A DNA stretch of 64,000 nucleotides from Nitrosomonas sp. Its GTDB lineage: Bacteria > Pseudomonadota > Gammaproteobacteria > Burkholderiales > Nitrosomonadaceae. Positions within the stretch are counted from its first letter, which is position 1. The number at the start of each line of letters is the position of its first letter. Position numbers and translations under genes: made by a program. The stretch is taken from NCBI GenBank assembly GCA_016710135.1, contig JADJLM010000002.1, positions 186,001 to 250,000 of the forward strand, given 5' to 3'. The notes under the pieces were generated by a model that was given only the letters and a program-made list of their open reading frames with translations, did no database searches and was not told the DNA's origin. Below are positions 45,193 to 54,780 of this stretch, one piece after another.

Positions 45193-46450
45193 ATGGCAAT
45201 AAAAAATGCATTTTATGCGCAATCAGGAGGTGTAACCGCAGTTATTAATGCTTCGGCTGCAGGTGTCTTAGAGACGGCCCGCGCGCATCCGAATAAAATT
45301 GGAACAGTATTTGCTGGGAGAAATGGAATTATTGGAGCACTAACGGAAGACTTAATTGATACCAGTGCAGAATCTGCTGAAGCGATTCGAGCACTACGAC
45401 ATACTCCATCGGGCGCATTCGGTTCTTGTCGTTATAAATTGAAAAGCCTTGAGCAAAATCGACGCGAGTATGAGCGCCTCATCGAAGTCTTCAAAGCGCA
45501 TGATATCGGTTATTTCTTCTACAATGGTGGGGGAGATTCTGCTGATACGTGTCTTAAAGTATCGCAATTATCGAGTACACTCGGTTATTCGCTTCAAGCT
45601 ATTCATGTGCCCAAAACGGTTGATAATGACTTACCGATAACGGATTGCTGCCCTGGGTTTGGTTCAGTTGCCAAGTATATTGCAGTCTCGACACGCGAAG
45701 CGAGTTTTGATGTGGCGAGTATGTCGAAAACATCTACTAAAGTGTTTGTACTTGAAGTGATGGGACGACATGCGGGTTGGATTGCTGCTGCAGGTGGATT
45801 GGCATCAAGTCCAGACTGTGAGATTCCAATCGTGATTTTATTCCCTGAGATTGCCTTTGATAAGGCTAAGTTTCTTGCTAAAGTCGATAGTTATGTTAAG
45901 CAATATGGTTATTGCTCAGTTGTAGTATCCGAAGGTGTCAAAGGAGAAGATGGTAAGTTTTGTCAGATCAAGGGCTTCGTGACGCTTTTGGTCATGCACA
46001 ATTAGGGGGCGTAGCGCCCGTCGTTGCCAACATTATTAAAGACGGACTTGGATTGAAATATCACTGGGGGTAGCTGATTATCTGCAGCGTGCAGCACGCC
46101 ATGTAGCATCTAAAGCTGACGTTGAACAAGCCTATGCAATGGGGAAAGCAGCAGTAGAATATGCAATTGCTGGCCATAACTCGGTGATGCCAACTATTGA
46201 GCGTCTTTCTGATAAACCTTATAGCTGGAAAGTAGGAATGGCTGAGCTATCGAAAGTAGCCAATGTTGAGAAAATGATGCCCGCGGATTTTATTACAGAT
46301 GACGGCTTTGGTATTACAGAAAGATGTAGAACTTATCTCTCTCCTTTGATCGAAGGTGAGGATTATCCTCCTTACAAAAATGGGTTACCAAACTATGTGC
46401 GGCTTGAGAATAAAGCAGTTATCAAAAAACTGGAAGAATTCAAGCTTTAA
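45193..46450 (+). CDS. Phosphofructokinase, probably pyrophosphate-dependent (two frameshifts)
   Basis: Reconstructed to about 419 residues. N-terminal AFYAQSGGVTAVINASAAGV, active-site loop FFYNGGGDSADT, PKTVDNDLPITDCCPGFGS and VLEVMGRHAGWIAAA are of the PPi-PFK type (PKTxDNDxP). Two breaks: a T run at 45958-45961 lacks one T (restoring it gives KFLSDQGLRDAFGHAQLGGV), and a G run at 46066-46070 lacks one G (restoring it gives YHWGVADYLQRAARH). It reversibly phosphorylates fructose 6-phosphate with PPi. The neighbours adk and hppA, which makes or uses PPi, support that donor. Strict donor proof needs biochemistry. Confidence 0.88.
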
Positions 46451-46576
46451 TTTTTTCCTTGTTTAAGGAATGTAATAGAATAGTTTTTTATTGTTTGGTT
46501 TTAGAGAGTTGATGCGAAATTACCAGACCGAATTTCGCATGTTTTTCAGGTGGTCTGGCTTTATTTGGAGTTTTAT

Positions 46577-48634
46577 ATGGCAAATGGTTTAACGATCGCA
46601 ATATTCAGCGCGATTTTGGCCCTGGCATTCAGTGGTATCTGGATTCGGCGTATTTTCAGCCAATCTCCAGGAAATGAACGTATGCAAGAAATTGCTGCTG
46701 CGGTGCAAGAAGGTGCCTCGGCTTATCTTAAACGTCAATATATGACGATAGGTCTGGTCGGAGTTATCTTGTTTGTGGCGATTAGCCTGGCACTTTCTTG
46801 GGATACCGCAGTTGGATTTGCATTAGGTGCTGTTTTGTCAGGTACTGCTGGTTTTATGGGAATGACCGTGTCTGTTCGATCCAATGTGAGAACAGCGGAA
46901 GCAGCAAGAACTGGTTTGAATGAAGCGCTAGAAATTGCTTTCCGGGGTGGTGCTGTAACGGGGATGCTTGTTGTAGGTCTCGGATTACTTGGGGTGGCTG
47001 GCTATTGTGCGATGCTTTATAGCGGTGCTGAGAGTGATCAAGCTGTGAGCGATGTTATTCAGCCCTTAGTTGGCTTTGCCTTTGGCGGTTCATTGATATC
47101 AATCTTTGCGCGTTTAGGTGGAGGAATTTTTACTAAAGGTGCGGACGTTGGTGCAGACTTGGTAGGTAAAGTGGAAGCCGGTATTCCTGAAGATGACCCA
47201 CGTAATCCTGCGGTTATTGCCGATAATGTTGGTGACAATGTTGGTGACTGTGCGGGAATGGCAGCTGATTTGTTTGAAACTTATGCAGTTACGATTATCG
47301 CAACGATGCTACTGGGTGCATTACTATTTTCTACCAATGCAGCAAATGCTGTGGTATATCCCTTGATGCTTGGCGCAGTATCGATTGTTGCATCAATTAT
47401 TGGTTGTTATTACGTAAAAATGCGCGATGACGGCAAAATCATGAATGCACTCTATCGCGGTTTAGCTGTCGCAGGAGGCATTGCATTCTTTGCGTATTTG
47501 CCTGTAACGGTCTGGTTCATGGGAAGCATGTCGTTACCAATGGGCGATATTGAGGTTAGTGGCGGTGAACTAGTAATGCGCTTATTTATTTGCGCAGCAG
47601 TTGGACTGGTTCTGACGGGCTTAATGGTTATTATAACCGAGTATTACACTTCGACTGAATATGCTCCAGTTAAACATATCGCGAGTGCTTCAACGACAGG
47701 GCATGGAACTAACATTATCGCAGGCTTAGGTGTATCAATGCGCGCAACGGCGGCTCCTGTGTTAGCAGTATGCTTGAGTATCTTGGTCACTTACTGGCTC
47801 GCAGGGCTATATGGTATCGCGATTGCAGCAACATCGATGCTATCGATGACCGGTATTATCGTAGCACTTGATGCGTATGGACCCATTACCGATAACGCAG
47901 GAGGTATTGCAGAGATGTCAGGCATGCCAGAGTCAGTTCGTGCTATTACTGATCCACTGGACGCAGTCGGTAATACCACTAAGGCTGTTACAAAAGGTTA
48001 TGCAATTGGATCAGCTGGATTAGCCGCATTAGTGCTATTTGCTGACTATACACACGGATTAGAGCACGCTGGTAAACTGGTGACTTTTGATTTATCCAAT
48101 CATATGGTTATCATTGGTCTTTTTATCGGCGGGATGGTGCCATACTTATTTGGTGCGATGTCAATGGAGGCGGTTGGCCGCGCGGCAGGGTCTGTCGTGA
48201 TCGAGGTGCGCCGTCAATTTAAGGAAATTCCAGGTATTATGGAAGGGACAGCCAAACCTGATTATTCACGCGCTGTTGATATGCTAACTAAAGCAGCAAT
48301 CAAAGAAATGATCATACCTTCTTTGCTACCAGTATTAGTACCGGTGCTCGTTGGCGTTATTCTTGGGCCTCAAGCGTTAGGTGGCGTATTAATGGGTTCT
48401 ATTATTACCGGCCTATTTGTTGCGATTTCGATGACCACAGGTGGTGGTGCTTGGGATAATGCGAAAAAATACATCGAAGATGATAACTTCGGTGGTAAAG
48501 GTAGCGAAGCTCATAAAGCGGCTGTAACCGGGGATACCGTCGGTGACCCCTATAAAGATACAGCGGGACCAGCAATTAATCCGTTAATTAAAATTATTAA
48601 TATTGTTGCTTTATTGATTATTCCATTGTTGTAA
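46577..48634 (+). CDS. hppA: Membrane-bound proton-translocating pyrophosphatase, K+-independent type
   Basis: 685 residues from the ATG at 46577 (TTGGAG upstream) with about 15-16 membrane segments. Substrate site: GGGIFTKGADVGADLVGKVE then EDDPRNPAVIADNVGDNVGD; and in the C-terminal half DNAGGIAEMSGM and DTVGDPYKDTAGPAINPL. The segment GNTTKAVTKGYAIGSAG carries Lys (not Ala) at the position that makes these enzymes K+-independent. It couples PPi hydrolysis to proton export, or the reverse. It follows the PPi-type phosphofructokinase by about 125 bases and is closed by a strong terminator. Confidence 0.97.
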   Translation: MANGLTIAIFSAILALAFSGIWIRRIFSQSPGNERMQEIAAAVQEGASAYLKRQYMTIGLVGVILFVAISLALSWDTAVGFALGAVLSGTAGFMGMTVSVRSNVRTAEAARTGLNEALEIAFRGGAVTGMLVVGLGLLGVAGYCAMLYSGAESDQAVSDVIQPLVGFAFGGSLISIFARLGGGIFTKGADVGADLVGKVEAGIPEDDPRNPAVIADNVGDNVGDCAGMAADLFETYAVTIIATMLLGALLFSTNAANAVVYPLMLGAVSIVASIIGCYYVKMRDDGKIMNALYRGLAVAGGIAFFAYLPVTVWFMGSMSLPMGDIEVSGGELVMRLFICAAVGLVLTGLMVIITEYYTSTEYAPVKHIASASTTGHGTNIIAGLGVSMRATAAPVLAVCLSILVTYWLAGLYGIAIAATSMLSMTGIIVALDAYGPITDNAGGIAEMSGMPESVRAITDPLDAVGNTTKAVTKGYAIGSAGLAALVLFADYTHGLEHAGKLVTFDLSNHMVIIGLFIGGMVPYLFGAMSMEAVGRAAGSVVIEVRRQFKEIPGIMEGTAKPDYSRAVDMLTKAAIKEMIIPSLLPVLVPVLVGVILGPQALGGVLMGSIITGLFVAISMTTGGGAWDNAKKYIEDDNFGGKGSEAHKAAVTGDTVGDPYKDTAGPAINPLIKIINIVALLIIPLL

Positions 48635-48656
48635 TATTGTTGTATTTTAGCAATTA

Positions 48657-48692
48657 GAAAAGCCCATTAAGATACGTTAATGGGCTTTTTAC
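48657..48692 (+). terminator. Rho-independent terminator after hppA
   Basis: AAAAGCCCATTAA and TTAATGGGCTTTT form a perfect 13-base stem with a GATACG loop and trailing T residues, 22 bases after the hppA stop. Confidence 0.95.
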
Positions 48693-48834
48693 TTTATTTT
48701 CGTTGCATTGCTGCAACGCAATGCGTACGATAGAGAATGAGTGTAGGACTATTAGGAAGTATTGTTCTTTTGTTTCTTGATTTACGCATCAATCATTACA
48801 TTCGATTCAACTTAATTAAATAGGAGAATTAAAG

Positions 48835-49131
48835 ATGAATTCAAAAGTACGTAACCTTGTTGTTGCTATCGTATTTTCATCATTCGCATCGATAAGTTTT
48901 GCAATTAGTCATGGTACAAGTACTGAAGTTAAACTGTATCAACTCTCGGAAGAAGTCCAACAAGGTATAATTGCCAATCTACAGGGTGGAGAAGCAGAAA
49001 AAATTGAGAGAAGTGGATCTGACACATCAGCTATTTATGAAGTGCAAGTAAAGAAATCAGACAAATCAGGAACTGAAATTGACCGATTTACCATTAAAGT
49101 TGATGGAAATGGCAATCTGATCTCAAATTAA
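48835..49131 (+). CDS. Small exported PepSY-like protein
   Basis: 98 residues with a signal peptide (NLVVAIVFSSFASISFA). The mature part (LSEEVQQGIIANLQGGEAEK, IYEVQVKKSDKSGTEIDRFT, VDGNGNLIS) has the helix-strand-strand layout of PepSY-like domains, small periplasmic inhibitory or ligand-binding folds. AGGAG lies upstream of the ATG. It stands alone between the hppA terminator and the IS481 element. Confidence 0.75.
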   Translation: MNSKVRNLVVAIVFSSFASISFAISHGTSTEVKLYQLSEEVQQGIIANLQGGEAEKIERSGSDTSAIYEVQVKKSDKSGTEIDRFTIKVDGNGNLISN

Positions 49132-49159
49132 TCGTTTTATTATTTGTACTAGCTTAGAC

Positions 49160-50327
49160 CTGATCTGACAGTTACCAGTTTTTTTTAGGTGTCTGTCAGT
49201 TTAGATTTGAGCTAAATTTTTTTCCGCCCAAATTGATTTGCCATCAAGTAATGTATCCAATGGTGTTCGTCCACAGCACATTTTTCCTTGATGAGTTCGT
49301 TCATTGTTATAGTATTCCATCCATTCGTCTAGATCTTTCTGTAGTTCCTCCATAGTTGAATAAAGTTTCTTCCTGAATGTGATTTGATAAAACTCATTCA
49401 GAATCGTTTTGTGGAATCGTTCACAGATCCCGTTTGTTTGCGGCGACATGGCTTTTGTTTTTGTATGATCAATATCATTAATCGCCAATATAGCTGGTAA
49501 TCATGCTGATCAACACGACCGCAATACTCTGTACCCCTATCCGTTAAGATACGCAACATGGGTAGTTCGTAGTGTTCAAAGTATGGCAATACCTTATCAT
49601 TGAGTAAGTCAGCTGCTGTAATCGGTGTTTTGGTTGTATAGAGTTTGGCAAAGGCTATTTTGTTGTAGGTATCGATAAACGTTTGTTGATAAACACGGCC
49701 AACGCCCTTGAGGCTCCCGACATAAAACGTATCTTGTGAGCCTAGATGCCTGGATGTGCCGTTTCTATTTCACCGCAGGCTTCATCGTCGTGTCTCTTCT
49801 TTTCAAGGGCCGCAACTTGCGCATCACTAAGAATAATGCCGTCATTAGCCACCTTGTCTTCGAGTGCTTTTAAGCGCTTTTTAAAATTCTCCAGGTTATG
49901 ACGTAGCCAAACAGAGCGCACGCCACTACCCGATACAAATATACTTTTCTTACGAAGCTCATTGCTTGTTCGATGCTGCCCATGTGCAGGCTGCGCAATT
50001 GCATAACCTATGACTGCTCGTTCGGTCGCTTCATCAACACGGTTCTTGATATTTGGGGCTCTTCGATCCTTGTCTATCAGCGCATCAAGACCACCATGTT
50101 CAACAAGGTCTTGATAGCGATAAAACGTATCCCGTGAGACGCCCATGACTTTACAGGCCCTGGATACATTACCCAATTCTTCTGCCAAATTTAATAATCC
50201 AGCTTTGTGTTTAATAATACGATTGTTAGTATGTGTCATTGAGAGTTACCTCTTTTGTTTTGATTAAGATTCGATACCTTTATCAAAACCGATAACTCTC
50301 ACTTTTGCAAGTGATGTGTCAGATCAG
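49160..50327 (-). mobile_element. IS481-family insertion sequence
   Basis: About 1.17 kb with inverted ends CTGATCTGACA at 49160-49170 and its complement at 50317-50327. It encodes a single transposase on the minus strand, broken by frameshifts. It abuts an IS21 fragment on its right side. Confidence 0.85.
49201..50239 (-). pseudogene. IS481-family transposase, two frameshifts
   Basis: About 346 residues when joined. N-terminal HTH (NLAEELGNVSRACKVMGVSR), the linker QPAHGQHRTSNELRKKSI, the DDE core (ILTDRGTEYCGRVDQHDYQL, MSPQTNGICERFHKTILNEF) and the ending GKMCCGRTPLDTLL. The frame breaks near 49745 after ETAHPG and near 49486 where tatattggcg lacks a T expected for YLAINDID. Lesions could be decay or base-call errors of the kind seen in core genes. 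Confidence 0.88.
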
Positions 50328-50328
50328 A

Positions 50329-50639
50329 TCGGAACTAATACAACTTAGGGGAAGCGGGGTCTCTCTTGCGCCGGTAACCCGGCGGTGCAGCGTATTGGCA
50401 CATTTTCTTGACAGTCTTGCGGTGAACTCCAAAATATCGCGCAACTTCACGCTCACTTCTACCTTTCACCATCATCGCTCGTCGAATCTTTATATATTGT
50501 TCCACTGTATACACCCTCATCACCTTTCACTTGATGCTCATCGCATCAGCTTGCAGACGTAAGACTTGGTACACTATTATTCCGCGATTGCCGCAAAATT
50601 TAGTGCGCCTCAGTGGTACATTTTACATCGCTATTTACA
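50329..50639 (-). mobile_element. istA: IS21-family end fragment with istA 5' part
   Basis: Minus-strand residues EQYIKIRRAMMVKGRSEREV, ARYFGVHRKTVKKMCQYAAP match the HTH start of IstA (coding 50335-50523). Upstream of it lie two GGTACA-type terminal repeats and an end TGTAAATAGCGATGTAAAAT read inward from 50639. The remainder of the element is missing, cut at the IS481 boundary. It is a different IS21 from the one at 20491. From 50640 to the ilvA start at 50838 is AT-rich with no gene. Confidence 0.8.
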
Positions 50640-50837
50640 ATATTGGAAATGTGAATTATTGCCAATGTTCTTTGATTAATTTCTTGCTAGAATGAAATCA
50701 TTTCAGGTGGTGTGTTTATTGCGAATAAGATACAGTCTAAATGAATTTATGATCCATTTAGCATGATAGAATCCTGTTATACTCAAAACTGGACTAATTA
50801 AACATTTAATTAAGCTTTGTATAAAAGCTGGTATTTT

Positions 50838-52349
50838 ATGAGGCATGACTATCTCGAAAGAATTTTGACTGCCAGAGTTTATGATGTTGCAGCCGAAACA
50901 CCACTAGAAAAAGCGGCTAATCTTTCAGCTCGCATTCACAATCAGATCTTCTTGAAAAGAGAAGATACGCAACAAGTGTTCTCATTTAAACTGAGAGGCG
51001 CCTACAATAAAATGGCTAAGCTTTCACCAGCTGCTCTCAAGCGAGGTGTCATTGCGGCTTCTGCTGGAAATCATGCGCAAGGTGTTGCCCTTGCTGCACA
51101 GAAGTTAGGTTCTTCAGCTACGATTGTAATGCCATCGACAACACCTCAAATTAAAATCAATGCAGTTATGGCGTTAGGAGCGACCGTGCTATTGCATGGA
51201 GACTCTTATAATGATGCTTACGAGCATGCGTTAACGATTGCTCAGCAGAAAAAAACTACGTTTGTTCATCCTTACGATGATCCCGATGTGATTGCAGGGC
51301 AAGGAACGATAGGAATGGAGATTCTGCGTCAACATGGAGCAGGGATTCATGCCATTTTTGTTCCCATTGGCGGTGGTGGGTTGATTGCAGGAATCGCGGC
51401 TTATGTGAAGCGGCTTTATCCTAGTGTCAAAATTATTGGAGTAGAGCCAATCGATTCAGATGCGATGTATCGTTCCTTAAAAAAGGGGCGGCGCGTTAGA
51501 CTTTCCCAAGTGGGGTTGTTTGCAGACGGTGTGGCAGTTAGGCATGTTGGCAAGGAAACATTTCGGTTGTGTCAGGAGCTTGTTGATGAAGTATTACTGG
51601 TTGACTCTGATTCTGTTTGTGCCGCGATTAAAGATGTTTTCGAAGATACGCGAGCGATCCTTGAACCCTCTGGGGCGCTATCAGTCGCTGGACTTAAACA
51701 ATATGTTGCACGTGAGAAGTTGCTACATAAATCATTAGTTGCTGTCACGTCCGGTGCGAATATGAATTTTGATCGGCTACGTTATGTTTCAGAAAGAGCG
51801 GAACTGGGCGAGCAACGTGAGGCTGTGCTTGCAGTTTCGATTCCAGAAGAGCCTGGTAGTTTTAAAAAGTTTTGCAGTTTACTTGGAACGCGCAGTATTA
51901 CTGAATTTAATTATCGCTATGCGGACTCTAAGGAAGCGCACGTCTTTGTGGGCGTATCCGTACAAAATCGAGAAGAGGTCACTAAATTGATCAAAAGTCT
52001 GGAAGCGAATCAACTTCGTACCGAGGATTTAAGCGGAAATGAAATGGCAAAACTTCATGTGCGACATATGGTAGGAGGGCGTTCTAAAGGGGTAAAACAT
52101 GAAATTCTTTATCGTTTTGAGTTTCCCGATAGACCGGGCGCGTTGGTGAAATTTTTGAATAACATGAGCCACCACTGGAATATTAGTTTATTTCACTACC
52201 GTAATCACGGTGCCGATTTTGGTCGCGTGTTGGTAGGCATGCAGGTGCCGCCAAGTGAGAAAGTCGATTTCCAGCAGTTTCTTGATAACTTAGGCTATCG
52301 TTACTGGAATGAGAGCCATAATCCGGCATACAAGTTATTTTTATTGTAG
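50838..52349 (+). CDS. ilvA: Threonine ammonia-lyase (deaminase), biosynthetic
   Basis: 503 residues from the ATG at 50838 (MRHDYLERILTARVYDVA); an upstream TTG is unlikely. The PLP lysine is in FSFKLRGAYNKM, the phosphate-binding glycine loop is PIGGGGLIAGIA, and AASAGNHAQGVALAA lines the site. Two C-terminal ACT-like regulatory domains follow (about residues 325-503, VSIPEEPGSFKKFCSLL and FEFPDRPGALVKFLNN), giving isoleucine inhibition in the family. It makes 2-oxobutyrate, the isoleucine precursor used by IlvBH encoded 47 kb away in this window. Confidence 0.97.
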   Translation: MRHDYLERILTARVYDVAAETPLEKAANLSARIHNQIFLKREDTQQVFSFKLRGAYNKMAKLSPAALKRGVIAASAGNHAQGVALAAQKLGSSATIVMPSTTPQIKINAVMALGATVLLHGDSYNDAYEHALTIAQQKKTTFVHPYDDPDVIAGQGTIGMEILRQHGAGIHAIFVPIGGGGLIAGIAAYVKRLYPSVKIIGVEPIDSDAMYRSLKKGRRVRLSQVGLFADGVAVRHVGKETFRLCQELVDEVLLVDSDSVCAAIKDVFEDTRAILEPSGALSVAGLKQYVAREKLLHKSLVAVTSGANMNFDRLRYVSERAELGEQREAVLAVSIPEEPGSFKKFCSLLGTRSITEFNYRYADSKEAHVFVGVSVQNREEVTKLIKSLEANQLRTEDLSGNEMAKLHVRHMVGGRSKGVKHEILYRFEFPDRPGALVKFLNNMSHHWNISLFHYRNHGADFGRVLVGMQVPPSEKVDFQQFLDNLGYRYWNESHNPAYKLFLL

Positions 52350-52578
52350 AAATGGCGGTGTTAAATAAGAAGGGTGGAGAAGAGGAGATTAGCGTCAAAA
52401 AATAATAATAAAAATCTCAGTTCGAATTAAATAATTGTTTTTCGATTTTAAGAAAAGGGCATGCTTTTAGGCTTTATTTAATTTTTGGTTTTTTTGTAGG
52501 ACAGATATTCTGCTTGAATTGAGAATAATCCCAATTGATAACCTCAGTTTCTGTTATTCAAACAATCGAGAAAAAGAA

Positions 52579-54687
52579 ATGGAAGGGATACTAGCCAGGC
52601 TAAAGCTGACACCTGAATTGATCAGGAAAAGTCAAACTACAAATAGAAGTAGGGGGCAAAAAATAAATCTTTTACAGAAAAATCGGATGACTCAAAATCG
52701 ATTCTGGTTATATGGAGGCATATTTTTGTTCTTTGTCTTTGCTGCGCTAGCAACCATGTTCGTAAGTCTTCAATACACCAAACAAAGTGCGTCTCACCTT
52801 GAAATGATAGGTCGCATGCAAATCTATAATCAGAATTTGACAAACGCTTCTCAGCAAGCTTTATTAGGTAATGAGATTGCTTTTGTGCAACTTCAAGATA
52901 GTAAAAATTATTTGAATCAGTTTTCAGAGCGTTTGAAAAGCGAGGGTAAGTACCGTGAGACACTCCCTGCTGCGATGCATGTTGCATTACCTAATGAACT
53001 ACTTGACGAATATCAACGTGTATGGCGTATCAAGGAGAGCAAAATTGGCCTGCTGATTAATAGCCGGGATGTGTTGATTAATGTTGCTGGAATATCAAAT
53101 GATATCAATATAGCGAGTATACGGCTGCAAGAGCTGCTCTACGAATTATCGGTACAGATGGAGCAGCTCGGTGGATTATCAAAGGAAGTCATGATAACCA
53201 AGCTAATTGGTATGCTTGTCAGAAGTCTGACAAAAAGTGTTAATACATTATTGTCAGGTGAGTTTGTAATTTCAGATATAACTGAACAATTGACGAAAGA
53301 ACGCGAGCAGCTCATAACGCTGCTTAAGGCCGTGTCTGACGGAGATAGTGAATTGGGTATTCCTGCGCTCAAAGATAAGAGAGTGCTAGAAAAATTGGCA
53401 CAAATTCAGGCGTTCTCAAAAGTGATTGATGACCAAGTTCGAGTAATACAAAAACAAGCCCCTGAGGTTATTGCTGCAAAACTTGCTTTGCATGATTCAT
53501 TTAAAACCAATGAAGTTTTACTGAATACACTGGATAAGCTGAAGAATAAAATCGAAGAACAGGAAGCTTCTGCCAAGACCTGGCAGGATCTGGTATTTTA
53601 TCTTTCGATCGGACTGGCTTTAGGATCGCTTATTATTTTTAGTCGAGCATTCTCCGATTATCTACAGCGACAAAAGGCAATAGGTGAGCGTGAGGTTGAG
53701 TCATCGCAAAAAGCAATTCTAAGGTTGCTAGATGAGATGGGAGCGCTTTCTGAGGGTAATTTAACAGTGAGGGCAGCGGTTACAGAAGATATCACTGGCG
53801 CTATTGCTGATTCGATCAATTATACAGTTGAAGAGTTGCAGAAGTTGGTTATGCAAATTAATCAAGCGGGTACAAATGTGAATGGAGTTTCATCCCGAGC
53901 TCAACAAGTTTCGATGCAACTGTTAGACGCAACACATAGTCAATCTCGGCAAATTGAAGAAACAACGATTTCTGTTTTAGGCATGGCAGAATCGATCAAT
54001 ACGGTTGCGAGTGCTGCAGAAGAAGGCGCTAATGTGGCAAAACACTCCCTAACTGCGGCTGAGAAAGGTGCAGTCGCTGTTAGAGATGCCATTATGGGAA
54101 TGAACGAAATTCGTACTTCCATTCAAGAGACTGCCAAGCGTATCAAACGATTAGGAGAAAGCTCACAAGAAATCGGTGAAATTATCGCCTTAATTTCAGA
54201 TATTACAGAACAAACTAATGTTTTAGCATTAAACGCAGCAATTCAAGCTGCGTCTGCAGGTGAGGCAGGAAAGGGGTTTTCTGTAATCGCACAAGAAGTT
54301 CAACGTTTAGCAGAACATTCTGCTGAAGCTACCAGACAGATTAGTGCACTCATTCGGGCGATCCAGGGAGATACAAAAGAAACCATTGCAGCGATGGAGC
54401 GGAGTACTCATGGTGTTGTCGAAGGAACAAAGCGTGCTAATGCAACGGGCGAAGCATTGGAGGAAATTGAGGAAATTGCCAATCGTTTAGCACAGCTGGT
54501 TGCGAAAATATTTGATGCAACGCAATTACAAACTAAGTCAGTAGATAAGGTTGCAAAAAATATGGAAACTATTTTGGCGATTACTCGGCAAACTAACGAT
54601 GGAACTTCGCAAAATGCAAGACTTGTTAAACAGATTTCTGGATTTGCTTCAGAATTGAAAGCGTCAGTTGCTAAATTTAAGGTTTAA
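52579..54687 (+). CDS. pilJ: PilJ-type methyl-accepting chemoreceptor
   Basis: About 702 residues from the ATG at 52579; a TTG at 52519 and an ATG at 52687 are alternatives. TM1 is GGIFLFFVFAALATMFVSL, then a periplasmic PilJ-type helical sensor (about 270 residues), TM2 VFYLSIGLALGSLIIFSRAF, HAMP-like region, and the MCP signalling hairpin with TEQTNVLALNAAIQAASAGE. PilJ relays surface signals to the Chp/Pil kinase controlling type IV pili. The pilL-like kinase follows, but no pilG, pilH or pilI is upstream; ilvA is. Confidence 0.88.
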   Translation: MEGILARLKLTPELIRKSQTTNRSRGQKINLLQKNRMTQNRFWLYGGIFLFFVFAALATMFVSLQYTKQSASHLEMIGRMQIYNQNLTNASQQALLGNEIAFVQLQDSKNYLNQFSERLKSEGKYRETLPAAMHVALPNELLDEYQRVWRIKESKIGLLINSRDVLINVAGISNDINIASIRLQELLYELSVQMEQLGGLSKEVMITKLIGMLVRSLTKSVNTLLSGEFVISDITEQLTKEREQLITLLKAVSDGDSELGIPALKDKRVLEKLAQIQAFSKVIDDQVRVIQKQAPEVIAAKLALHDSFKTNEVLLNTLDKLKNKIEEQEASAKTWQDLVFYLSIGLALGSLIIFSRAFSDYLQRQKAIGEREVESSQKAILRLLDEMGALSEGNLTVRAAVTEDITGAIADSINYTVEELQKLVMQINQAGTNVNGVSSRAQQVSMQLLDATHSQSRQIEETTISVLGMAESINTVASAAEEGANVAKHSLTAAEKGAVAVRDAIMGMNEIRTSIQETAKRIKRLGESSQEIGEIIALISDITEQTNVLALNAAIQAASAGEAGKGFSVIAQEVQRLAEHSAEATRQISALIRAIQGDTKETIAAMERSTHGVVEGTKRANATGEALEEIEEIANRLAQLVAKIFDATQLQTKSVDKVAKNMETILAITRQTNDGTSQNARLVKQISGFASELKASVAKFKV

Positions 54688-54780
54688 CGATTGTTTTGAG
54701 TGGCATGTAAGAAAGTCAAAACTGATGTAAGGAATCCAAAAGAGTTCGTATCATGCGTTTGATTGATTAAGGGTAATTGA

